Shown here: positions 55,899 through 64,000 of the stretch, piece after piece
Numbering within the stretch: position 1 is the stretch's first letter
Layout of the letters: each line of letters begins with the position of its first letter
Assembly: GCF_900099915.1 (NCBI RefSeq)
Contig: NZ_FNDB01000005.1
Span: 1-64,000 of the forward strand
DNA length: 64,000 nt
Source: Flavobacterium omnivorum
GTDB lineage: Bacteria; Bacteroidota; Bacteroidia; Flavobacteriales; Flavobacteriaceae
Reading direction: 5' to 3'
Made by a program: the position numbers and the translations under genes
The notes under the pieces: generated by a model
What the model was told of the DNA's origin: nothing
Seen by the model: only the letters and a program-made list of their open reading frames with translations
The model's database searches: none

Positions 55899-56408
55899 AT
55901 GAATTATAACTTTAGAAAAGCGGAATTATCTGAAATTGCTCCTATATGGGCCATTTTGCAACAAGCTATACAACGCCGAAAAGAAGACGGCAGTAATCAA
56001 TGGCAAGACGGTTATCCAAATCCGGAAGTAGTACAAAAAGATATTGAAAAAGGAGAAGGATTTGTTTTAGTTACAGGAGAAACTATCATTGGTTATAGTG
56101 CTTTGCTTATCAACGATGAACCTGCTTATGGAAATATTGAAGGAAAGTGGCTTACAAATGCTGATTTTGTTGTCATGCACCGCGTCGCTATTTCTGAAAA
56201 CTATTTGGGAAAAGGTTTGGCAAAACTAATGATCAAAAACATAGAAGATTTTGCGTTGAGCAACACTATTTTCAGTGTAAAAGCGGACACTAATTTTGAT
56301 AATTTACCTATGATCAAAATTTTTGAAAGTCAAGGTTATACCTATTGTGGCGAAGTTTATTTTAGAGGAAGCCCAAGAAAAGCATATGAGAAAGTCTTGA
56401 CTAAATAG
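55899..56408 (+). CDS. GNAT family N-acetyltransferase
   Basis: 169 residues. The acetyl-CoA-binding loop is in HRVAISENYLGKGLAKLMIKNIEDFA (R/Q-x-x-G-x-G/A type), followed by VKADTNFDNLPMIKIFESQGYTYCG, a typical GNAT ending. RRKEDGSNQWQDGYPNPEVV near the N-terminus is typical of a flavobacterial subgroup. Acceptor unknown. Confidence 0.85.
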   Translation: MNYNFRKAELSEIAPIWAILQQAIQRRKEDGSNQWQDGYPNPEVVQKDIEKGEGFVLVTGETIIGYSALLINDEPAYGNIEGKWLTNADFVVMHRVAISENYLGKGLAKLMIKNIEDFALSNTIFSVKADTNFDNLPMIKIFESQGYTYCGEVYFRGSPRKAYEKVLTK

Positions 56409-56484
56409 GACTAATTGTAATTCTAAAAAACTTTGGAATACATTACCTCATTGCAGAGTCCCAGAGGTATTAGTAAAATAGCAA

Positions 56485-56652
56485 CCACAGATTCACAGAT
56501 TTTCAATACTCTTTTTTAATCTGTGAAGCTGTGGCTAAAAAAATCCAAGCAGAGCTTCTAGAAATTAAACCTAAAGAGATTAAAATAAAAAAACCGCAAA
56601 TTCGCAGATAAAAACAGTTAGCCACTGTTTCTATACTTTGCAAATTTGCGGT
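56485..56652. repeat. Two consecutive inverted repeats between convergent genes
   Basis: CCACAGATTCACAGATT (56485-56501) pairs with AATCTGTGAAGCTGTGG (56518-56534; 16 of 17). Then ACCGCAAATT (56593-56602) pairs with AATTTGCGGT (56643-56652), with an inner AACAGT/ACTGTT hairpin. The hairpins probably terminate both flanking genes. Sequence of this type recurs between genes in flavobacteria, so they may be members of a repeat family. Confidence 0.55.
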
Positions 56653-56669
56653 AAATAAAAAAATTTATT

Positions 56670-57227
56670 TTAAACTGTCGCTTCTTCTTCAAGAGCCGTT
56701 TCAAATTCCATGTGGTCTACTATTTCTGCAGCTACTTCTGGTTTTGAAGCTTTCAGCGCATTGAACTTTTCTAATTGTTCTAATTCTCCTTCTTCACCGC
56801 TGAAATAGGGAAAAACATCCATGATAGGAGATTCCATGATAGCGGGAATAGTGTAGTCACCCATCGTTCCTTTCATGATGCCAGTTGTATTGTCAAAAGC
56901 TTCTTTTACATCATTCGCTTGCACTAATAAATACATGCTTGTCTTGCGCTCTTTGCCGCTTTCTTCATCATAAGCCAGTAAAGAAACTTTCGATTTAAAC
57001 CAACGATCGGCATTTTCAAATGGATGAATCTCCGCATAATTGGCCATTTTTATATTGGTGATTTTAAACTCTTCACTAATATATGCCGACATTTCTTCTG
57101 TAATTCTACTTTCGGCTTCTGTGTAAGACAAAGCATCTACCAAATAGGGTTCCGTTGTGATTTTTTGACCGCCGGTTTCATCTGTTTTTCTATATTTTAC
57201 TTTGCATTCGTACCAAATTGTGCTCAT
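56670..57227 (-). CDS. DUF4494 domain-containing protein
   Basis: 185 residues, recognisable by MSTIWYECKVKYRKTDETG at the start and LLVQANDVKEAFDNTTGIMKGTM-like text later (here LVQANDVKEAFDNTTG). Function unknown; the family is restricted to Bacteroidota. Soluble, acidic C-terminus. The frame is open to 57362, but the first 45 residues are not family-like, so I start at 57227. CAAAGATA (57251-57258, plus strand) reads as a TATCTTTG -7 box 24 bases ahead of this start, which supports it. Confidence 0.85.
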   Translation of the reverse strand: MSTIWYECKVKYRKTDETGGQKITTEPYLVDALSYTEAESRITEEMSAYISEEFKITNIKMANYAEIHPFENADRWFKSKVSLLAYDEESGKERKTSMYLLVQANDVKEAFDNTTGIMKGTMGDYTIPAIMESPIMDVFPYFSGEEGELEQLEKFNALKASKPEVAAEIVDHMEFETALEEEATV

Positions 57228-57535
57228 CTCTATGTTTTTTTTAAGGAGGTCAAAGATAGATTTTAAAGGAAAAAAAAAGCACTTTCCACAAAATAGATAT
57301 TCACAATTTATAAGGAAGACTGTATTGATTTTGGATACAACTCTGTAACTAGACACAATCAAACGACAGAAACAAACAAAGGAGCTACTAGTGAAAGCAA
57401 ACTTTCTTGCTAGTAAATGGCAATGAACTTATTGAAATTTAAAAGTTTACCACAGAAACTAGATTCGTCCGCAAAACCGTTATATTAACATAAAAAAAGA
57501 ATTTATTTCATGTTAATATAATGTTAAATAAAAAC

Positions 57536-57566
57536 TAAACAGTTGTTTAAATTAAACGCTTGTTTA
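57536..57566. promoter_or_regulatory. Tandem TetR-type operators
   Basis: Two palindromes, TAAACAGTTGTTTA (57536-57549) and TAAACGCTTGTTTA (57553-57566), have identical 5-base arms and 4-base centres, with centres 17 bases apart. They overlap the promoter of the TetR gene and are likely bound by its product. Confidence 0.7.
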
Positions 57567-57572
57567 AATTTG
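57543..57572 (+). promoter_or_regulatory. Promoter of the TetR-efflux operon
   Basis: TTG (57543-57545), 19 bases, TAAATTTG (57565-57572), a perfect consensus match whose two boxes lie within the two operator palindromes. Confidence 0.75.
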
Positions 57573-57593
57573 TTTTGCATAAATTAGGTCCAA

Positions 57594-58220
57594 TTGAAAA
57601 GTAATTTTAACGATAAACAAATTGAAATCCTCGAAGTGGCTGAAGTTCTTTTTGCTGAAAAAGGATTTGATGGTACTTCTATTCGAAACATAGCAAAAGT
57701 GGCAAAAATTAATGTTGCCATGGTTTCTTATTACTTTGGTTCCAAGGAGCGTCTATTGGAATCCCTTATTGTTTATAGAACTTCTGATCTTAAAAATCAA
57801 TTAGACAATTTACTGCAGGAAGATCTGGAGCCTATTGATAAAATCAATAAACTGATTGAATTATACATCAATAGGATTAATAGCAATCGAGGAATTTATA
57901 GAATTCTACACTTTGAATTTACTTCTAAAAAAAGAGAGCAAAATCTTCAGGCTTTTTCGGAATTAAAAAAGGGAAATCTAAAATCTCTAGAAACCATTAT
58001 TGAAGAAGGTCAGAAAAAAGGAATTTTCAGAAAAGACGTTATTATTCCACTTATTACGCCCACCATTTTGGGTACTTTCTTTCATTTTCACATGAATAAA
58101 CCTTTCTTCGAAAATTTATTAAACTTAAAAACCGAAGATTTGTACAATAACTACATAAAAACCAATTTGACAAAGCACATTCAACAAACTATTAAAGCAC
58201 TTCTGATTTATGAAAGTTAG
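57594..58220 (+). CDS. TetR/AcrR family transcriptional regulator
   Basis: 208 residues with a TTG start (57594). The N-terminal helix-turn-helix has ILEVAEVLFAEKGFDGTSIRNIAK and INVAMVSYYFGSKERLLESL. The C-terminal ligand domain is of the TetR_C type. It overlaps the tolC-like gene by 11 bases and heads the efflux operon; with two operators over the promoter it should repress its own operon until a drug or other ligand binds. Confidence 0.9.
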   Translation: MKSNFNDKQIEILEVAEVLFAEKGFDGTSIRNIAKVAKINVAMVSYYFGSKERLLESLIVYRTSDLKNQLDNLLQEDLEPIDKINKLIELYINRINSNRGIYRILHFEFTSKKREQNLQAFSELKKGNLKSLETIIEEGQKKGIFRKDVIIPLITPTILGTFFHFHMNKPFFENLLNLKTEDLYNNYIKTNLTKHIQQTIKALLIYES

Positions 58221-59535
58221 TCAATTTATGCTCTTTGGGATTTTCTTCATTGGAATTTCCGCTATAGAAGCACAAGAAAAAACAAGTTTAACCTTGAACG
58301 AAGCCATTAATTTAGCTTGGACCAAAAGCAATGAAGTTACGTTGGCAAATACAAAAGTAAAAACCAAAAAGTACGAATTGCAATCCACAAAAAACAATCA
58401 ATATCCAGATTTAAAACTATCGGGCCAATACCAAAGATTGGCTAATGCATCGGTTAATTTTAAACTCAATCAAAACAACAACACACAACCACTGCCAATT
58501 GTAAATCAATTGATGATTGGACAACTGAATGCAAGTGTTCCAGTATTTTCTGGATTCAAAATTCAGAATACCATTACTGTTTATGAGAATTTATATCAGG
58601 CAGAAATGGCAACAGCTTCGCAAACAAAAGAAGAAATAGCATTGCGGGTTATCGATTACTACGCTGGCTTATACAAAGCTCAAAAAACAATTGAACTTTT
58701 AAAAGAAAATCAAAAAAGTGCACAACAACGTGTAAAAGATTTTATCGAACTGGAAAAAAACGGAATTATTCCCAGAAATGATCTACTGAAATCTAAATTA
58801 CAAGCTTCGCAAATTCAACTTTCACTTGATGAGACGAATAACAATCTAAAAATTATCAACTTTTATTTGGTCACACTTTTAAAATTAAATCCCAATACAA
58901 AACTAGAAATTCGGGAAGAAGATTTTGCTGATTTCCAAATGACAAATGTTCCAACAAATGATTTACCAGCTTTAGAAAATCGAAAAGATTTAGAAGCCAT
59001 ACGCTTTCAAGGAAAAGCAAGTGAAGCTACTATCAAAATAGCCAAAGGTTCGTACTATCCAGCAATTGCTATTGTTGGCGGATACACTGCGTTAGACTTG
59101 AGCAATGTAATCACGGTTCAAAATGCGATGAATATTGGTGTTGGAATTTCTTATGATTTAAGTGCGATTCTTAAAAATGGCACGCTGGTTAAACTAGCCG
59201 AAAGTAAATATCTGGAAGTACAAAATTCAGAATCGATTTTAACTGATTACATTAAAATTCAAGTAAAAAAGGCTATTGAAGACTATGATTTAGCATTAAA
59301 ACAAAGTGTTGTTTATGTGGAAGCAGAAGAGCAATCTACTGAAAATTACCGCATAGTTAAAGACAAATATGATAACGGACTATCCGATACCAATGATTTA
59401 TTGGAAGCGGATGTAGAGCAATTAAGTTCTAAAATTAATAAAGCTTTGGCCAGAGCCAATACCATTCAAAAATATTACGAGTTGCTTTCCGTAACTGGCC
59501 AACTATCACAAACCTTCAATATTGCTCAAAAATAA
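58210..59535 (+). CDS. TolC family outer membrane efflux protein
   Basis: 441 residues with signal peptide (MKVSQFMLFGIFFIGISAIEAQ). Two repeats of the outer membrane efflux protein domain (about 30-220 and 240-435), helical with LTLNEAINLAWTKSNEVTLA, PVFSGFKI and NGLSDTNDLLEADVEQL, typical of TolC channels. Forms the outer membrane tunnel for the HlyD/DHA2 pump encoded next. Confidence 0.9.
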   Translation: MKVSQFMLFGIFFIGISAIEAQEKTSLTLNEAINLAWTKSNEVTLANTKVKTKKYELQSTKNNQYPDLKLSGQYQRLANASVNFKLNQNNNTQPLPIVNQLMIGQLNASVPVFSGFKIQNTITVYENLYQAEMATASQTKEEIALRVIDYYAGLYKAQKTIELLKENQKSAQQRVKDFIELEKNGIIPRNDLLKSKLQASQIQLSLDETNNNLKIINFYLVTLLKLNPNTKLEIREEDFADFQMTNVPTNDLPALENRKDLEAIRFQGKASEATIKIAKGSYYPAIAIVGGYTALDLSNVITVQNAMNIGVGISYDLSAILKNGTLVKLAESKYLEVQNSESILTDYIKIQVKKAIEDYDLALKQSVVYVEAEEQSTENYRIVKDKYDNGLSDTNDLLEADVEQLSSKINKALARANTIQKYYELLSVTGQLSQTFNIAQK

Positions 59536-59544
59536 TCACACCCC

Positions 59545-60624
59545 ATGGAAAAGAAAAAAACAAATAAAAAATTTATTATTATCCTAGTGGCTTTGGTAGT
59601 TTTAGGAGGAACTTACGGGACTTATAAATACATGCATTCCCAATCGCATGAGGAAACTGATGATGCCCAAATTGAAAAAAATATGAATCCAATTATCCCA
59701 AGAGTTTCGGGATATGTGGACAAAGTATATATCAAAGACAATGATTTTGTAAAGAAAGGTGATACGCTTTTTACGATTGACAAAAGAGATTATCAATTAA
59801 AAATTGAAGAAGCGAATGCTGCAATGGTTGGAGCGGAAGGTAATTTTGAAGTTTCTAAAGCAGATATTGGAAGTGCATTGGCCAGCATCTCGGTCTCTGA
59901 TGCGAATGTAATGTCAGCAGGTGGAAATATTGAATCGGCAAAAATTAGATTAGGACGCATTACCAGTGATTACAACCGATATGATAATCTATATAAAAAC
60001 CATTCGATTACAAAACAACAATACGAGCAAGCCTTAGCAGCAAAGCTAGAAGCAGAAAGTCAAGTTCGTGTGCTGCAACAGCAAGAAAGAGCTAGTGCCT
60101 TCCAAAAATCAGTTATTGTGGCTAAGTCTAAGGTTTCAAGCAAGCAAACAGAAGTCGCAGCCGCCAATATTACAAGAGCCAAAGCCGTATTAGATGCTGC
60201 CAAATTAAATTTAACCTACACGGCAATAACTGCTGCAATTGATGGTCAGGTTTCCAAAATTGATATTCAACCCGGACAATTAGTACAACCGGGACAATCT
60301 TTATTTTACATCATCAACAACAAAGAAGCTTGGGTAATTGCTAATTTCAAAGAAACGCAATTGAACAAAATGGTTATTGGTCAAAAGGTAACCGTAAAAG
60401 TAGATGCGTATCCAGGTTATAATTTTCAGGGATCCATAACCTCTTTCTCACCGGCTACAGGTTCTCGATTTTCCTTATTACCGCCTGATAATGCCACGGG
60501 AAATTTTGTAAAAACAATCCAAAGATTACCAGTTAAAATAAGTTTGAATACGACAAATGATCCAGAGAAAATAAAATTATTACGCCCAGGAATGAACGTA
60601 GATGTGGACGTACACTTGGATTAA
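59545..60624 (+). CDS. HlyD/EmrA family membrane fusion protein
   Basis: 359 residues with one N-terminal membrane segment (FIIILVALVVLGGTYGTYKY). The biotinyl-lipoyl-like part has NPIIPRVSGYVDKVYIKDND and GDTLFTIDKRDY, a helical hairpin of about 100 residues follows, then the beta-barrel with DGQVSKIDIQPGQLVQPGQS and ANFKETQLNKM. It links the inner membrane pump to TolC. Starts 9 bases after the tolC-like gene. Confidence 0.92.
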   Translation: MEKKKTNKKFIIILVALVVLGGTYGTYKYMHSQSHEETDDAQIEKNMNPIIPRVSGYVDKVYIKDNDFVKKGDTLFTIDKRDYQLKIEEANAAMVGAEGNFEVSKADIGSALASISVSDANVMSAGGNIESAKIRLGRITSDYNRYDNLYKNHSITKQQYEQALAAKLEAESQVRVLQQQERASAFQKSVIVAKSKVSSKQTEVAAANITRAKAVLDAAKLNLTYTAITAAIDGQVSKIDIQPGQLVQPGQSLFYIINNKEAWVIANFKETQLNKMVIGQKVTVKVDAYPGYNFQGSITSFSPATGSRFSLLPPDNATGNFVKTIQRLPVKISLNTTNDPEKIKLLRPGMNVDVDVHLD

Positions 60625-60703
60625 ATAAAAACTTTGACAGCTTCTAAAATATCAAAAAGAGACAGAACTTTTAAGAGAATGATAGTTTACAATTTAGTAT
60701 AAA

Positions 60704-62287
60704 ATGGTACAAACCGGAGAAGACGATTTAGTAGAATATGGCTTTAGAAGAGTCATCATAACCATTACAGCCGTTCTTTGTGCTATGCTTGAAATTGTTG
60801 ACACTACAATTGTAAATGTAGCATTAAACAATATGCGAGGCAGCCTTGGTGCTTCTCTGACTGATGTGGCTTGGGTAATAACTGCTTATGCAATTGCCAA
60901 TGTGATCGTGATTCCGATGACGAGTTGGTTGTCACAACAGTTTGGACGCAGAAATTATTTTGCAGTTTCCATTATTATCTTTACAGTTGCCTCTTTTTTA
61001 TGTGGAAATGCCAATAATATATGGGAATTAGTCACCTTTAGATTTATACAAGGACTCGGTGGAGGTGCTTTATTAGTAACAGCACAAACCATCATTACAG
61101 AGAGTTACCCCGTTGCCAAAAGAGGAATGGCACAAGCCATCTACGGAATGGGAGTGATTGTGGGACCAACTCTTGGACCGCCATTGGGAGGATATATTGT
61201 AGATCATTTTTCCTGGCCTTATATCTTTTACATCAACATTCCCCTTGGAATTATTGCTACATTGTTAACCCTGTCCTTCGTAAAAAGTCCAAAATATGGT
61301 GACAAACTAAAAGCGAGTCAAGTCGATTGGTGGGGAATCTTTCTTTTAACTGCTTTTATTGGTTCTCTACAATATGTTTTAGAACATGGTCAGCAAGATG
61401 ATTGGTTTAATAATACTATTATTGTCCTTTTATCTGTGATCTCCATTTTTGGTTTATTGCTCTTTATTTGGAGAGAGCTAACCTACAAACATCCAATTGT
61501 GAATTTAAGAGTTCTAAAGGATACCAACTTAAGAGTAGGAACAATCATGTGTTTTATACTTGGTTTCGGATTGTATGGTTCTACTTTTATTATCCCCATT
61601 TATACACAATCGGTTTTGGGCTGGAGTGCATTAGATGCTGGATTATTATTGATTCCTAGCTCGATCACTACTGGAATTATGATGCCCTTTATAGGCAAAA
61701 TGATTCAGCGTGGAGTCCCACAAGCTTATATGGTTGCTGCAGGTTTTCTAACCTTTTTCCTTTTTACCTACTGGATGCAACAAGTAATTACGCCAGATTC
61801 TGGTGAAGAACATTTATATTGGCCATTAATATTAAGAGGAGTTGGTCTTGGTTTGCTATTTGTTCCTATTTCTACACTTTCATTGTCCACTTTAAAAGGA
61901 AAAAGTATTGGCGAAGGTGCTGCTTTTACAGGAATGATGAGACAATTAGGGGGTTCGTTTGGTATTGCCATTATCACCACTTTCATTGCCAGATTCAATC
62001 AGGAACACCGAGTAAATCTTATATCACATCTAAATGCTACTTCCTTTGAAGTACAGAAAACGGTACAAGAACTCAAAATGGGATTTATGTCCAAAGGGTT
62101 TTCTGAAAATGAAGCTTTGGCAAAAGCTTACAAAGCGATAGAATATAAAGTAATGGTACAAAGTTCTGTACTATCGTATATCGATATTTTCCTGTATTTA
62201 GGCGCTTTGTTTTTGTTGTGTATCCCTTTTATACTTTTGATCAAAAAAGGTAAAAACAAAATCAATCCCGCCGATGCCATGCATTAG
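60704..62287 (+). CDS. DHA2 family drug:H+ antiporter (EmrB-type MFS permease)
   Basis: 527 residues with about 14 membrane segments. LEIVDTTIVNVALNNMRGSL in TM1, the motif-A-like SQQFGRRNYF, the motif-C region AIYGMGVIVGPTLGPPLGGYI and VDWWGIFLL are typical of DHA2. With TolC and HlyD it makes a tripartite pump expelling drugs or hydrophobic toxins. No inner helicase or additional regulator follows. 79 bases separate it from the HlyD gene. Confidence 0.92.
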   Translation: MVQTGEDDLVEYGFRRVIITITAVLCAMLEIVDTTIVNVALNNMRGSLGASLTDVAWVITAYAIANVIVIPMTSWLSQQFGRRNYFAVSIIIFTVASFLCGNANNIWELVTFRFIQGLGGGALLVTAQTIITESYPVAKRGMAQAIYGMGVIVGPTLGPPLGGYIVDHFSWPYIFYINIPLGIIATLLTLSFVKSPKYGDKLKASQVDWWGIFLLTAFIGSLQYVLEHGQQDDWFNNTIIVLLSVISIFGLLLFIWRELTYKHPIVNLRVLKDTNLRVGTIMCFILGFGLYGSTFIIPIYTQSVLGWSALDAGLLLIPSSITTGIMMPFIGKMIQRGVPQAYMVAAGFLTFFLFTYWMQQVITPDSGEEHLYWPLILRGVGLGLLFVPISTLSLSTLKGKSIGEGAAFTGMMRQLGGSFGIAIITTFIARFNQEHRVNLISHLNATSFEVQKTVQELKMGFMSKGFSENEALAKAYKAIEYKVMVQSSVLSYIDIFLYLGALFLLCIPFILLIKKGKNKINPADAMH

Positions 62288-62294
62288 TAGATAG

Positions 62295-62333
62295 ACGATT
62301 TATAACGTCTTATTGTACTACGTTATAAATCGT
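62295..62333. terminator. Inverted repeat between convergent genes
   Basis: ACGATTTATAACGT (62295-62308) and ACGTTATAAATCGT (62320-62333) pair perfectly around an 11-base loop. It can end transcription of the efflux operon and of yaaA. Confidence 0.7.
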
Positions 62334-62394
62334 GTTGTTTTATAAACCCAAAAATGCGTCTTCTTGTAGGATGTCGTATAGCTCGTGTTTAGGA

Positions 62395-63153
62395 TTATCG
62401 GGTAAATACCAAATGGCTTCCTTCTGATAAATGGGCGTCAAATTGATAGCCATCGTAATTGAAACCTTTTAAATCGTCTGCTGTTTGAGCATTGGTGTCG
62501 ATAATATAACGCACCATCATTCCCCTCGCTTTTTTAGCAAAGAAACTGATTATTTTAAGTTTTCCGTTTTTGTAATCCTTGAATTCTGGTGTAATTACGG
62601 GAACCTTTAACGCTTTAACATCAATTGCTGAAAAATATTCATTACTGGCTAAATTCACAAATAATTCTCCTTCATTTACTTCTTTATTCAAGGCTTCGGT
62701 AATTGTAGATTTCCAAAATTCATATAAATTTTTGCTTTCGCCAATGGGTAGTTTAGTTCCCATTTCCAATCGGTAGGCCTGCATTAAGTCTAATGGTTTT
62801 AGCAATCCGTACAAACCGGAAAGAATGCGCAAATTATCTTGTAAGGCTTGAATTTTATTGATAGGTAAAGAATAAACATCTAATCCCGTGTACACATCGC
62901 CATCAAAAGTATAAACGGCAGGACGTGCATTTGATGTTGTAAAAGGCGTTTTCCATATTTGATTTCGATTCCAATTTAAATCAGCCAATTTATCCGAAAT
63001 ACTCATTAAATCTGATAAATCAGCGGGCTTTTTCTCTTTAAGCACTTTTTGAATCTGTTTTGATTCTTTTAAAAACAAAGGTTCTGTATGTAATTTAGTA
63101 GGTAATTCTTTCTCGAAATTTAAGGATTTGGCTGGCGATATAACAATTTTCAT
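62395..63153 (-). CDS. yaaA: Peroxide stress protein YaaA (DUF328/UPF0246)
   Basis: 252 residues. The family start MKIVISPAKSLNFEKELP, the middle DVYTGLDVYSL, RILSGLYGLLKPLDLMQAYRLEM and the C-terminal FFAKKARGMMVRYII are all present. YaaA limits intracellular iron under peroxide stress in E. coli and binds DNA. The frame is open to 63180 but the conserved start is the ATG at 63153. Single gene. Confidence 0.92.
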   Translation of the reverse strand: MKIVISPAKSLNFEKELPTKLHTEPLFLKESKQIQKVLKEKKPADLSDLMSISDKLADLNWNRNQIWKTPFTTSNARPAVYTFDGDVYTGLDVYSLPINKIQALQDNLRILSGLYGLLKPLDLMQAYRLEMGTKLPIGESKNLYEFWKSTITEALNKEVNEGELFVNLASNEYFSAIDVKALKVPVITPEFKDYKNGKLKIISFFAKKARGMMVRYIIDTNAQTADDLKGFNYDGYQFDAHLSEGSHLVFTR

Positions 63154-63325
63154 AAATACTACTCTTTCGAGCTCTTTCAATTAATAAACTCAAAAGTACA
63201 AATTGAAAACCGGAAACGACAACATTTTGCATTGATTTGTTTAATAATGTCATAAATAATTAAATTCACAACCCATTATATTTGCGTATTTTTGAATTCA
63301 AAATAACCAAAAAGAGGACCTCAAA

Positions 63326-63853
63326 ATGAATTCAATAGAAATCCAAAAAGCAACACTTAATGATCTTGAAATACTCCAAAAAATAAGTATCCAAACATTT
63401 ACGGAAACCTTTGCTGCCATAAATACTCCTGATAATATTGCCAACTATATTAATGATAGTTTCAACACAAAGCAATTAACCACGGAATTAAGCAATAGAA
63501 ATTCTATGTTTTATTTAGCCTATTCGAATGCAGTAGCCGTTGGTTACCTAAAAATAAACTTCGGAGATGCCCAAACAGAAACACACGATCAAAATGCTTT
63601 GGAGGTACATCGAATTTATGTTTTGCAAACTTTTCACGGTAAAAACATTGGACAATTGTTGCTGAACGAAGCAAAAAAACTGGCAGAAAATAATGGTATT
63701 GCTTCTATTTGGCTTGGTGTCTGGGAAGAAAACTACAGAGCGCTTCAATTTTATGCTAAAAATGGATTTGTCGTTTTTGACCAACATGTTTTTACATTGG
63801 GAGATGACAAACAAACTGATTTATTGATGCAGCTTAGACTTCTCGAAAAGTAA
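63326..63853 (+). CDS. GNAT family N-acetyltransferase
   Basis: 175 residues. VHRIYVLQTFHGKNIGQLLLNEAKKLA holds the acetyl-CoA loop, and IWLGVWEENYRALQFYAKNGFV the fourth motif. The length and motif order resemble spermidine/amino-acid N-acetyltransferases, but acceptor is not determined. Two -7-like boxes (TATATTTG 63277-63284, TATTTTTG 63287-63294) precede it, without a well-spaced TTG. Confidence 0.85.
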   Translation: MNSIEIQKATLNDLEILQKISIQTFTETFAAINTPDNIANYINDSFNTKQLTTELSNRNSMFYLAYSNAVAVGYLKINFGDAQTETHDQNALEVHRIYVLQTFHGKNIGQLLLNEAKKLAENNGIASIWLGVWEENYRALQFYAKNGFVVFDQHVFTLGDDKQTDLLMQLRLLEK

Positions 63854-63854
63854 C

Positions 63855-63878
63855 ACTTGGTTGCCTCTTTTACCAAGT
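63855..63878 (+). terminator. Weak hairpin after the GNAT gene
   Basis: ACTTGGT (63855-63861) pairs with ACCAAGT (63872-63878), followed by ATTTTCTATTTT. Short stem and interrupted T tract make it a weak terminator. Confidence 0.5.
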
Positions 63879-63968
63879 ATTTTCTATTTTAAATTTTAAA
63901 TTCGCCCTCATTTGCGCCAGTCGGAAACGTTATTTGGCCTATTTTTGTACTAAAGAGGATTAAAAGCT

Positions 63969-64000
63969 ATGAAACACGATGTAATTATTATTGGAGCGGG
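63969..64000 (+). CDS. Start of an FAD/NAD(P)-binding flavoprotein gene (cut by window end)
   Basis: Only ten codons are inside: MKHDVIIIGA and part of the next Gly, the beginning of a Rossmann FAD-binding motif (GxGxxG). This fits many NAD(P)/FAD-dependent oxidoreductases. A TATTTTTG box at 63940-63947 (with TTTG 63911-63914, 25 bases apart) may be its promoter. Substrate or family cannot be named. Confidence 0.6.
   Translation, partial: MKHDVIIIGA

Noticed and set aside
57228..57362. 45-residue N-terminal extension of the DUF4494 protein
   Set aside because: A -7 promoter box lies inside this stretch, and the family starts at MSTIWYECKVKY.
1..64000. CRISPR array, prophage, transposase, tRNA
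   Set aside because: No regularly spaced direct repeats, phage structural genes, transposase motifs or tRNA folds were seen on either strand.

Overview
The window is AT-rich chromosomal DNA from a member of the Bacteroidota, almost certainly a Flavobacterium or close relative. The grounds are promoters of the flavobacterial type (TTG, 17-23 bases, TAnnTTTG) in front of many genes, a compact trpEGDCFBA operon, an OmpA/TonB-style outer-membrane gene complement, few Shine-Dalgarno sequences, and intergenic repeats of the kind common in flavobacterial genomes. No phage, transposase, CRISPR array, tRNA or rRNA gene is visible, although two tandem minus-strand promoters at the left edge look like those of an rRNA operon lying just outside.

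Layout. 1-910: stable-RNA-type promoters and a long hairpin repeat. 911-6223: a flavoprotein, a HipA-like kinase/DUF3037 pair, the NAD(P)HX dehydratase and an S10 peptidase. 6552-11509: gcvT with a Prc-like S41 protease and a secreted protein of unknown function, then a YebC-family regulator. 12048-18945: an orphan 690-residue PLP enzyme, a cysteine-synthase-like enzyme, an oligopeptidase B, YbaB and threonine aldolase. 19137-22475: prfB with an intact programmed +1 frameshift, outer-membrane phospholipase A and an LpxD-like acyltransferase. 22641-33574: acyl-CoA carboxylase beta subunit, menE, a CPBP protease, arsC, a TonB-family outer-membrane protein, fumC and lpdA. 33725-44220: an Lrp regulator divergent from a trans-sulfuration enzyme, a 2007-residue hybrid histidine kinase with about eleven PAS domains, and a MarR-nitroreductase-YceI operon.

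44350-52839: the tryptophan operon. It begins with a textbook attenuator: a flavobacterial promoter, an 18-residue leader peptide with three tandem Trp codons, a terminator, and an antiterminator sequence overlapping the leader stop codon. The operon has been invaded repeatedly. Two four-helix-bundle (23S rRNA intervening-sequence-type) genes, both broken and both flanked by imperfect inverted repeats, sit between trpD and trpC and before trpA. A gamma-glutamylcyclotransferase-like gene and a copy of an interspersed structured repeat lie between trpB and trpA.

53270-64000: an S9 peptidase, two GNAT acetyltransferases, a DUF4494 gene, and a TetR-TolC-HlyD-DHA2 tripartite efflux operon whose promoter is covered by two tandem palindromes. 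YaaA follows, and the window ends in the start of another flavoprotein gene.

The best candidates for something not yet described are: (i) the five-copy structured repeat family; (ii) the pair of decayed IVP genes with flanking inverted repeats in one operon; (iii) the orphan PLP enzyme; and (iv) the trp attenuator, whose terminator/antiterminator arrangement can be read directly.
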